From the NCBI GenBank assembly GCA_965224845.1, contig CBDDAJ010000012.1, forward strand, positions 1 through 64,000: a DNA stretch of 64,000 nt, read 5' to 3'. The notes beneath the pieces are model-generated. The model was given only the letters and a program-made list of their open reading frames with translations, was not told the DNA's origin and made no database searches. Of the stretch, positions 43,650 to 50,605 are shown in pieces; positions within the stretch are counted from its first letter, which is position 1; each line of letters begins with the position of its first letter. The stretch comes from Wocania_A sp965224845 (GTDB taxonomy: Bacteria; Bacteroidota; Bacteroidia; Flavobacteriales; Flavobacteriaceae). Made by a program: the position numbers and the translations under genes.

Positions 43650-43916
43650 TTAATCCTTGTCAATATCCCTCTGTGGATCTTTATCAAAGCCAATTTCCTT
43701 TCCGTATTTTTCTTTTAGTTTTTCAACGGAGAAATTCTTTATGGCTTTTTGTTCTATTTCATATTGTTTTACGCGATCCTGAAAACCTTTTGTGTATTCA
43801 CTAGGTTCATCTTTAGGGAAGGTCATACTTTCTAATAGGTGAGGCATATAGGTGCATATCATATCTGCCTGATTATACGCCTTCTTATATTGTTCTGATA
43901 CTTTTAAATCTTCCAT
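43650..43916 (-). CDS. Small helical hypothetical protein next to coupling protein
   Basis: An 88-residue charged helical protein (MEDLKVSEQYKKAYNQADMICTYMPHLLESM). It lies 3 bases after the HTH gene and 17 bases before the coupling-protein start, so all three are likely cotranscribed. Function unknown. Confidence 0.6.
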   Translation of the reverse strand: MEDLKVSEQYKKAYNQADMICTYMPHLLESMTFPKDEPSEYTKGFQDRVKQYEIEQKAIKNFSVEKLKEKYGKEIGFDKDPQRDIDKD

Positions 43917-43919
43917 ACC

Positions 43920-44192
43920 TTAAAATTTTGATTTCACGTTTTCCTCTATGTATTCATCAATAGATTGAGAGTCATAGAGAATGATTTTCTTGCTTGGCTG
44001 TGAGTAGGTGATTTTGCCTTCGTCTCGCAACTTTTGGAGTGTGGTGGATTTTATACGAAGCCTTCTCATAGCTTCTTCCCCGTCAATCCAACGATCAACG
44101 GGAGCATTGTGTTTTTCGCTTAACCGTTCGACAACACGTTCAATGAGCTCAAAAAATGCGTCCTCTTCGATATGGATAACGTTCATAGACAA
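43920..44192 (-). CDS. Excisionase-type HTH protein
   Basis: A 90-residue protein. The C-terminal half is a MerR-like winged helix of the HTH_17/excisionase type (DGEEAMRRLRIKSTTLQKLRDEGKITYSQPSKKIILYDSQSIDEYIEE). It is first of the coupling-protein gene group. It may act as a recombination directionality factor or transfer regulator. Confidence 0.8.
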   Translation of the reverse strand: MSMNVIHIEEDAFFELIERVVERLSEKHNAPVDRWIDGEEAMRRLRIKSTTLQKLRDEGKITYSQPSKKIILYDSQSIDEYIEENVKSKF

Positions 44193-44349
44193 TTTGATTG
44201 GATTGTTACAAATGTAACAAATGCAAAATGTTAAAAAAAGTTAGATTGCTGATTTTGAGTTTTCGGTTTCTAAATAATCAGTTTTATGCAGATACAGAGA
44301 TTGCTGGTTTATGTTGGTTGTGAACAAATCCTGCCCCGAACCACTGGCA

Positions 44350-45537
44350 TCAACATTTCCTTGATTTCTCGATATAGTTACCCCAATCCTGCATCATTTT
44401 GCGCCGCTCTGGTAAAAATTGAGTGCGATGATAAGCAGCATCAATTTTGCTTTTCGGTGCGTGTGCGAGTTGTCTATCAACTACCTCGTACCTATATCCT
44501 AAATTTTCTTGGATAGCTGTTGCTGCCATAGCTCTAAAGCCATGCACAGTTGTTTCGCTTTGAAAGCCAAGACGTTTTACAGCATGTATTAAAGTTCCAT
44601 CACTCATATGTTTTTTTGGCTCACGTTGACTCGGAAATATCCATTTTTGACGTCCGTTAATTTCTCGCATGATTCTTAAAATATCGCGCGCTTGTCTTGA
44701 TAGCGGTACAACATGGTCTTTTTTCATCTTCATTCGCTCAGCAGGAATAATCCAAAGGTCGGTATCATCATTTATTTCTTCCCATGTTGCACCAATGAGT
44801 TCCTTAGTCCGTACAAATGTTAAAATCATAAACTCCATAGCATAACGTGTTTCTGGGAATAGGCGGCATTCATTGCGTTCTAAAGCTTTTAAGAAAATAG
44901 GCAGTTGCTTTATATCCAGTGCACGATGATGATTGATTTTTGGGGAGATTAAAACACCTTGAAGATGGATTGCTGGGTTTTCGGTATTTCTCGATGTTTG
45001 AATGGCGTATTTGAAAATTTGGCTGCTCGTCTGTAGCATACGCTTAGCAATTTCATATTTACCAGCGGTCTCTAATCTCTTTAGAGTTTCTAGTAGTATC
45101 TCGGGTGTGATTTCTGTAATTGGAAAAGACCCAATGTAGGGAAAAATGTGTTTTTCAAGGCGGCTTTTTATGGTTGCTGCGTGTTTTTCTGATAACACAA
45201 GTTTTCTTCGTTCCCACCATTCTAAAGCGATTACTTTAAAAGTATTGTCTACATTCTTTTTCTGTAGAATTTTTTGTTTTTTCTTATGAATAGCAGGGTC
45301 GATTTTTTCATTTAGAAGATTTTGAGCTTCATTTCGTTCTTCTCTAGCTTTTTTTAAAGTTACATTCGGATAAGTGCCTATATGAAGCAGCCTTTCTTTG
45401 CCAGCGAATATGTATTTAAATTTCCAATATTTAGACCCATTAGGTTTAATCAAAAGATAGAGACCTTTTGAGTCATACTTTTTATATGCTTTATCACGGG
45501 GCTTAAGATTGTCACAAGTAACTTTTGTCAGGGGCAT
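44350..45537 (-). CDS. P4-type tyrosine integrase (DUF4102 N-terminus)
   Basis: A 395-residue recombinase from the ATG at 45537 (MPLTKVTCDNLKPRDKAYKKYD, the DUF4102 arm-binding domain with GLYLLIKPNGSKYWKFKY). The frame runs 51 codons further upstream, but that part is not family-like. Catalytic residues are Arg in RTKELIGATW, HxxR in VHGFRAMAA, and a late His and Tyr (LAHAPKSKIDAAYHR). It is the second integrase in the element. A tRNA-tail-plus-hairpin scar lies 150-200 bases upstream of its start. Confidence 0.9.
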   Translation of the reverse strand: MPLTKVTCDNLKPRDKAYKKYDSKGLYLLIKPNGSKYWKFKYIFAGKERLLHIGTYPNVTLKKAREERNEAQNLLNEKIDPAIHKKKQKILQKKNVDNTFKVIALEWWERRKLVLSEKHAATIKSRLEKHIFPYIGSFPITEITPEILLETLKRLETAGKYEIAKRMLQTSSQIFKYAIQTSRNTENPAIHLQGVLISPKINHHRALDIKQLPIFLKALERNECRLFPETRYAMEFMILTFVRTKELIGATWEEINDDTDLWIIPAERMKMKKDHVVPLSRQARDILRIMREINGRQKWIFPSQREPKKHMSDGTLIHAVKRLGFQSETTVHGFRAMAATAIQENLGYRYEVVDRQLAHAPKSKIDAAYHRTQFLPERRKMMQDWGNYIEKSRKC

Positions 45538-45691
45538 ATTGGGGTCATTTTCTGTTCGGTTTTTCAAATAGCCCCTAAAATGTACCCAAATTGCCTTCTC
45601 TATGTCAAGGGACACACACAAATGTCTGCAAGCACTATTATGATTGAAAACTATTGGTTTTCTGCGATTTTTTAAAAGGTAAGGAGGCAAT

Positions 45692-45738
45692 ATAAAACCC
45701 CCGTAAAGGGGGTGAGTGGTAGCGGAGGAGGGACTTGA
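45692..45738 (-). other. tRNA 3'-end-like scar with hairpin, candidate att site of P4-type integrase
   Basis: On the minus strand TCAAGTCCCTCCTCCGCTAC looks like the T-loop/T-stem/acceptor tail of a tRNA. It is followed by CCACTC and a perfect 6-bp hairpin ACCCCC-TTTAC-GGGGGT running into TTTATA. No tRNA body precedes it. The order (tRNA tail, then terminator, next to int) mirrors attR at 50434-50510. Confidence 0.55.
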
Positions 45739-45791
45739 GTTTTAAGGGCAAGGTGCTGTTTTTAAATCGAAAAATGTTTCAAAATTTGAAT

Positions 45792-46004
45792 TTAGCCCCT
45801 GGTATTAGCCCCATAATCCTCAAGGTTATCCACCCATTCTTTTAGGTTCTCTGCTGGAATTAATGTGCGTTTACCATACTTCTTGGCTTTTAAGCGACCA
45901 GAATTTAGCTCATCGTATATGCTATTATTGCCTATACTAACAGCTTTCTGTGCAGACTTTATGCTGTAGGCAATTTTATTTATTTCTGTTTCTTTGGTGT
46001 TCAT
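45792..46004 (-). CDS. AlpA/excisionase-like HTH protein
   Basis: A 70-residue HTH_17-type protein (AYSIKSAQKAVSIGNNSIYDELNSGRLKAKKYGKRTLIPAENLKEWVDNL). It lies upstream of the P4-type integrase, the usual place for an AlpA-like or excisionase partner. Confidence 0.82.
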   Translation of the reverse strand: MNTKETEINKIAYSIKSAQKAVSIGNNSIYDELNSGRLKAKKYGKRTLIPAENLKEWVDNLEDYGANTRG

Positions 46005-46233
46005 TTTATTCTCTTTTCCATGAATTTTTATTGAATTTATCTCTAGGATTATAGTCCTAAATTGTTGTTTGCGTCAAGAATTGTTCTTTTGGGTGAATGT
46101 TATTTTTGAAGCATTTTGAATGCAATGAGCCAACTTAGTTCTAAGACATTTGATTGTCTTAGACGTGATGTCTGATAGAAATATAGAATGGATTTTATTC
46201 CTATTCAGTGAGTGCAAAACAGCTTCATTCAAG

Positions 46234-46271
46234 TGCAAAAAAAAGACCCCTAGTGCATTTGCAAAGGGGTT
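46234..46271 (-). terminator. Terminator of ssb-ardC-radC operon
   Basis: On the minus strand ACCCC ... GGGGT with an inner TTTGCA/TGCACTA stem is followed by CTTTTTTTT, about 30 bases after the RadC-like stop. Confidence 0.75.
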
Positions 46272-46296
46272 TAAGAAAAGTCCAATTAACTACATT

Positions 46297-46773
46297 TTAA
46301 ATCTCATTTGACAGCTCTTCTCCATATTCATTTCTTAAGGAACAATAGCCGTCTTGAGTAATAATAATATGGTCGTCTACCGCGATTTGGAGAACCTTCC
46401 CGGCATCAATAAATTTGTTTGTTAATGATAAATCTTCTCTACTAGGTTTAAGGCTTCCTGACGGATGGTTATGGGCTAGAATAATTCTGTTGGCCCTTCG
46501 TTTTAGAGCGATAGAAAAAACTATTCTAGGATCAACGATAGTTCCAGACAGTCCGCCTTTTGAAATTGATGCTATTGACATTAATCTTAATTGATTATCC
46601 AAAAGTAAAATTTTAGCTTCTTCAAGTAAGTTGATCTCATCCATGTTCCAGCTTTGACGCAATATAGAATAGGCATCATCTGAACTTTTAACGTTTGGTC
46701 TATCGCTTGCTTTTGTTTTGTTGCGATAAATAAGGCTGACCTCTTCAAAGTCGCTGAAAGAATGTTTACTCAT
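46297..46773 (-). CDS. RadC-like JAB/MPN-domain protein
   Basis: A 158-residue protein of the RadC family with the metal-binding motif AHNHPSGSLKPSREDLSLT (HxH-P-S-G-x6-D). It lacks the N-terminal helix-hairpin-helix of chromosomal RadC, as is common on mobile elements. Its start overlaps the ArdC-like stop (TAATG), showing coupling. Function on elements is unknown, though JAB proteins recur in anti-defence leading regions. Confidence 0.88.
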   Translation of the reverse strand: MSKHSFSDFEEVSLIYRNKTKASDRPNVKSSDDAYSILRQSWNMDEINLLEEAKILLLDNQLRLMSIASISKGGLSGTIVDPRIVFSIALKRRANRIILAHNHPSGSLKPSREDLSLTNKFIDAGKVLQIAVDDHIIITQDGYCSLRNEYGEELSNEI

Positions 46774-47672
46774 TACGCACCCTCATGATTTAGTTGAAAT
46801 TTGTTTAAATACTCACTGGCTTGTGTAGCCTTTGCAGCAGCCTTAAAAATATGAGTTTTGTCATCTTTTAGAGCTTTCAACCAACTTTTGATGTACATGG
46901 CATGGTGCTCAGGCTGTGTCTGAGTAATACCGTGTTGCGCACATAAAAATGCCGCCCCTAATTCGGCTATGAGTTCTTCAAAAGCATATTTTTCACGTTC
47001 TTTATCCATATTCCTATCTAGCCTGTGCTTTGCTCCTGTCCAATGCGTTAGTTCATGGAGCAGGGTGGCATAATAATTTTCTGTTGCACCGGCTTGGGAT
47101 GTGTCTAAAAACGAATAAGTTTGCGGCATATTGATAAAGTCTGCACCATACTTGTAATAAGCTCTGTTTTCACCATGTTTGATTACCGCACCGGTATTTT
47201 TGCAAAACTCATCAACAAGCTTGATGCGTTCTACCTTATCATTTGTAGGTGTTAATTCTTCTTGTGTGTGTTCATACCCATCAACCTGATTGGCATTAAA
47301 GACGATGTATGTTCTGAGCATTGGTATTTTTAATTCTTCCTTTTCACCTTTTGCATTTTCTTCAGACTTAATAAGGGTTTTGTAAAAAATTATCCGACTA
47401 CCTTTTTCGCCTTTGCGGATATTCGCACCTTTGTGTTTCCATTGTTTGAATGTAGCCCACTCATTAGAAGTGAAGTGTTTTGATTGTTGGTTGAACCAAA
47501 GAGAGAGAATATTGATTCCTTGATATTGGTGTTCAGTTGTTGGGTTGATTGGCAATCCTTGAGATGCCAATTCAGCAAAAGGGGGTTCATAATCTTCAAG
47601 ATTTACCTTATCTAAAAGGCTGATGATTTGATTTGTGACTTCTTGGTGAATATCAAGTTTTTTATTGGGCAT
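46773..47672 (-). CDS. ArdC-like antirestriction protein
   Basis: A 299-residue protein. An ssDNA-binding N-terminal domain (GINILSLWFNQQSKHFTSNEWATFKQWKHKGANIRKGEKGSRIIFYK) is followed by a zincin-like metallopeptidase domain with HExxH (H206-ELT-H210) and a following AKHRLDR. This is the ArdC/DUF1738 layout, which protects incoming ssDNA or dsDNA from restriction. The start is set at 47672 because GGAGATATTCAATG gives a good Shine-Dalgarno. The frame extends eight codons more. Confidence 0.88.
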   Translation of the reverse strand: MPNKKLDIHQEVTNQIISLLDKVNLEDYEPPFAELASQGLPINPTTEHQYQGINILSLWFNQQSKHFTSNEWATFKQWKHKGANIRKGEKGSRIIFYKTLIKSEENAKGEKEELKIPMLRTYIVFNANQVDGYEHTQEELTPTNDKVERIKLVDEFCKNTGAVIKHGENRAYYKYGADFINMPQTYSFLDTSQAGATENYYATLLHELTHWTGAKHRLDRNMDKEREKYAFEELIAELGAAFLCAQHGITQTQPEHHAMYIKSWLKALKDDKTHIFKAAAKATQASEYLNKFQLNHEGA

Positions 47673-47734
47673 TGAATATCTCCTTTTCGGAATCAAAAAA
47701 AGGGAAGGTATGAGAACCTTCCCCCAATTGGTTG

Positions 47735-48151
47735 TTAGGAAACTTTTGGGGTTTCCTGTGTTTGATTAGAATTGATTTCGTTTTTAACACCTACCTTGTA
47801 AGCAAAAATTGTAGTTTCCGCTTTTCTGTATCCTTCAAGGGAATCGAAAGGCTGCGTGTGATCTTCTCCTCGCAGGTAAATCCAATCCCCTTTTTTAAGA
47901 TCTTTGGCAGTATTAAATGCTTCTGTGAGATTGCTTGATACAAGCGCATTGAAATAATTTGTGGTCGTCTGAATCTCTTTATTCGCATCCAGATATTGCT
48001 TATTGGTGGAGATCCTCAATTTAATGAATTTACCATCAGAAATTTGCTCTGCATCTCTGACTAGTCTTCCAGATTTCACGGAAACGTTTGTGTCAGCAAA
48101 AAGTTTTGCCTCTTCTGTGTTTTGTTGTGTAGTAGTTTGTTTTTTTGACAT
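47735..48151 (-). CDS. ssb: Single-stranded DNA-binding protein
   Basis: A 138-residue OB-fold protein (VSVKSGRLVRDAEQISDGKFIKLRISTNK, TTNYFNALVSSNL, LKKGDWIYLRGED). The start at 48151 is preceded by AAAGGA. The frame extends 37 codons upstream without SSB-like sequence. It is first of the ssb-ardC-radC group, typical of genes expressed early in a recipient cell. Confidence 0.85.
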   Translation of the reverse strand: MSKKQTTTQQNTEEAKLFADTNVSVKSGRLVRDAEQISDGKFIKLRISTNKQYLDANKEIQTTTNYFNALVSSNLTEAFNTAKDLKKGDWIYLRGEDHTQPFDSLEGYRKAETTIFAYKVGVKNEINSNQTQETPKVS

Positions 48152-48446
48152 GATTTTTTCCTTTCGTGTCGTTTGGTTAAAAAGCCTTTGTAAAAGGAGT
48201 TTGTTAAACGCGTATGCGCGTCTGACATAACTCCTGCCATGTGGCGAACAGGGGGTGAGCAAACGTCAATGCAGGAACGTGCTTTAGCTAAGCTTGGGCG
48301 AAAGAATTTTAAAAAATAGGAACCATGTACCGCATTTTTTCAAATTGTTTTGGCTTCCAAATTGGCGTGCGCGAGGGGGAACTCCCTAAAGTTTTAGGAG
48401 TAACAATTTTGCGTCCCCTAAAAGGGATGCTCAGACCTCTATTTGA
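48152..48446. other. 295-base gap upstream of ssb with imperfect hairpins
   Basis: No credible gene. Around 48380-48430 are CTCCCTAAA...TTTTAGGAG and TCCC-CTAAAA-GGGA, two related imperfect hairpins about 30 bases apart. This could be a leading-region single-strand promoter or an operator for ssb, but the evidence is thin. Confidence 0.4.
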
Positions 48447-48761
48447 TTATCTACTATTTTCGATACTTCTGGCGGTCATGGAAACCATATCCACGATGGT
48501 TGGTTTTTTCCCCGAAAGGAGGTAATCGAGCATTTCTTGAGAAAAAACATCGACTGCTTTATACCAATTCACGAAATGCTCACCTGACAAATCTTCGACC
48601 TTGTCGAATACCTTTGCAGCTTCTGCACATAAGGTCCAAATTGTGTCGCCCTCTGATTGATTGCTCATAACATGGTCGATACGAGTTTTGTTATCTGGAT
48701 TTTCCACAAGTTTACTGGAGATATACGCAGCAATTTCACCATAGTATAAGCTATTAGACAT
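48447..48761 (-). CDS. Small hypothetical element protein
   Basis: A 104-residue, mostly helical acidic protein (YYGEIAAYISSKLVENPDNKTRI; TIWTLCAEAAKVFDKVEDLSGEHFVNWYKAVDVFSQEML) preceded by AAAGGA. No family recognised. It lies in the leading-region gene group. Confidence 0.6.
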   Translation of the reverse strand: MSNSLYYGEIAAYISSKLVENPDNKTRIDHVMSNQSEGDTIWTLCAEAAKVFDKVEDLSGEHFVNWYKAVDVFSQEMLDYLLSGKKPTIVDMVSMTARSIENSR

Positions 48762-48918
48762 AGTTGGGGTTCCTTTCGTTTATGTCTGTTAAACAAAATA
48801 TTTCAAGGAATAAATTCCTATTTTAAGAGTGTTTGGTTGTTTTACAGCCCCATAGTCTAAATGTCAAGAACAAAGGAGGAACATTTCATGCCATGATATG
48901 CAAGATCTAAAAGTTTTT

Positions 48919-50259
48919 TTATGAATTCAAAACTTGCTCTAGCGCATCATCTACATCTTTATGAATAAAGTTAGCTTGATAGCCTATAGTAGTTTTTAAA
49001 TTACTATGTCGATAAAGCTTTTGAAGTTTAAGTGGGTGAATCTTATCACCGGCCATATTACCAAAGGTATGTCTTGCAATATGGTTCGATAGATTTTTTT
49101 CGATATTACACATCTCAGCAATACGTTTGAGATATTTATTGAATAGTTTTGTAGCATTGCGGGTTTTGGTAAAAATATCCTCTTTGTTTTTTGGATTGGC
49201 TTTTTTCAAGAAAGGAAACACATAATCTTTATTCGATTTTTTATCCGGCTCGTAAGCTTCCAAAATTATTTCGGCCTGATGAGGTACTTTTAAGCTAACC
49301 GGCTTTTCATTTTTATTCATTTGATAGAATAGCCTGCCATCAACAAAATCTGACCATTTCATTTCAAGAACATCTGAAATACGAACCCCCGCAAAGTAAT
49401 AAGCAAAGAGCCATACATTTTTTGTGTGCCAGATAGAGGTGTTTTCTTCCAGCTCTAAATTTTCGATTTTTTGTATCTCATCCCTGTTTAGGCCAATCTT
49501 ATTGCCCGATTTAATACGGATTTTCTCCTTGTCATCAGCAAAGGGGTAATTTTTACCATCTGAAAGCCCTTCTTTAATGGCAAGGTTGTATAGAGTGCGA
49601 ATAAAAATAAGCTGATTGGTTATAGTGCGTGTCTTCTGTTCAAGATAGGATGCACAGAAGCTTTTAAACTTATTGATAAAGGTTAGGTCAATATCCTCAA
49701 AGCTCAAGGAATTGAGCTTTTCAAAGCGCTTAAGCTTTTCAGAAATACGTGGGCCATTCTTACGTGCATCTGAAATGCGCTCTTTGCGCCTCGTTCTTAT
49801 GCCTTCAGCAATTTCTTGACGAGTTCCGGTTTTCTTTAAGGTCAAGAACTCTTCAATATTATAAAGAATGGACAGTTCTGATTTTGCCACTGAAAAAGTC
49901 CCGGCTAGATATTTCTCTCGCACTCGCTCACTTGCCAATTGGAAAAAAGACACATTGTTGCCTTGGCGTTTGACTTTCTTTTTGATTTGCTTTGCATTCA
50001 GTTCTTCATCGCTGATTTCTGCATCCAGAAGAGTTGCGTGAGCTTCTTTAAGTTTCTTTTGTATAAGGTTGTTTAGCCGGACGGAGTTCGTGTGAGATTT
50101 TTTAACCTCACCTTTTTTAATGTCCCAATCTTTTTCAAAGAGATACTCACCGGTAAAGATATATCGAGTTTTGCGATCTTTTGTAATTCGTATCGCTATA
50201 GGAAAACTTCCATTTTTCTTTTTATCGTGTTTCCAAAGTATTACCTTTATAGATGCCAT
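48919..50259 (-). CDS. Bacteroidota-type tyrosine integrase of the element
   Basis: A 446-residue recombinase: arm-DNA-binding N-terminus (MASIKVILWKHDKKKNGSFPIAIRITKDRKTRYIFTGEY), SAM-like core-binding domain, and catalytic domain with Arg in AGVRISDVLEMKW, HxxR in NHIARHTFGNMA, His in LYRHSNLKTT and Tyr in IGYQANF. Its gene begins 175 bases inside attR and reads away from it, the usual arrangement for the enzyme that recombines this att site. It is intact and of normal length. Confidence 0.93.
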   Translation of the reverse strand: MASIKVILWKHDKKKNGSFPIAIRITKDRKTRYIFTGEYLFEKDWDIKKGEVKKSHTNSVRLNNLIQKKLKEAHATLLDAEISDEELNAKQIKKKVKRQGNNVSFFQLASERVREKYLAGTFSVAKSELSILYNIEEFLTLKKTGTRQEIAEGIRTRRKERISDARKNGPRISEKLKRFEKLNSLSFEDIDLTFINKFKSFCASYLEQKTRTITNQLIFIRTLYNLAIKEGLSDGKNYPFADDKEKIRIKSGNKIGLNRDEIQKIENLELEENTSIWHTKNVWLFAYYFAGVRISDVLEMKWSDFVDGRLFYQMNKNEKPVSLKVPHQAEIILEAYEPDKKSNKDYVFPFLKKANPKNKEDIFTKTRNATKLFNKYLKRIAEMCNIEKNLSNHIARHTFGNMAGDKIHPLKLQKLYRHSNLKTTIGYQANFIHKDVDDALEQVLNS

Positions 50260-50309
50260 AGGTTAAAGGGGTTAAGCTATAGCAAAGATACAAAAATCGA
50301 TAATTTTTA

Positions 50310-50363
50310 CCTAAAACATACCTAAAACATTTTACGGTTTTATGCGGTTCATTACGGTTTTAT
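50310..50363 (+). repeat. Right arm-type repeats (candidate integrase arm sites)
   Basis: 50310-50329 repeats the left-end 20-mer CCTAAAACATACCTAAAACA exactly. TTACGGTTTTAT then occurs at 50332-50343 and at 50352-50363, 20 bases apart; these have no left-end copy. Confidence 0.72.
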
Positions 50364-50413
50364 TTAAGACTTTAAAACATGTAAAATACTTAAAATCAGT
50401 ATGTTTTATTCTT

Positions 50414-50447
50414 TTCGGGTTATATAAGACAAAGCTCATAACCCGAA
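50414..50447. repeat. Core inverted repeat at attR
   Basis: TTCGGGTTAT (50414-50423) and ATAACCCGAA (50438-50447) are a perfect 10-bp inverted repeat with a 14-base spacer. The right half is the tRNA anticodon stem and the left half is element sequence. This is the expected form of paired integrase core sites around the crossover. Confidence 0.7.
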
Positions 50448-50480
50448 GGTCACTGGTTCGAGTCCAGTTCCCGCTACTAG
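50434..50480 (+). repeat. attR: displaced 3' half of tRNA-fMet
   Basis: Matches 19847-19893 at 45 of 47 bases. The T stem here is ACTGG/CCAGT rather than ACAGG/CCTGT. No tRNA 5' half precedes it. Confidence 0.93.
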
Positions 50481-50512
50481 TAAAACCAGTTGTTTTCGCA
50501 ACTGGTTTTTTT
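50481..50512 (+). terminator. Displaced original tRNA terminator
   Basis: AAAACCAGTTG / CAACTGGTTTTTTT, a perfect 9-bp stem with a T run right after attR. It has no nearby transcription unit of its own and fits the original terminator of tRNA-fMet. Confidence 0.85.
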
Positions 50513-50605
50513 ATGTATGATCTTTAACACATTTAAATCTTACTCTATGCATTTAAAACTCATTTCTCAGGTTTTTACGTGATTGACTGAATATTATTAA
50601 AAAAA

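Noticed and set aside
48325..48670. Plus-strand frames of 66-75 codons upstream of ssb
   Set aside because: They overlap each other and the minus-strand gene at 48447-48761, and lack recognisable features.
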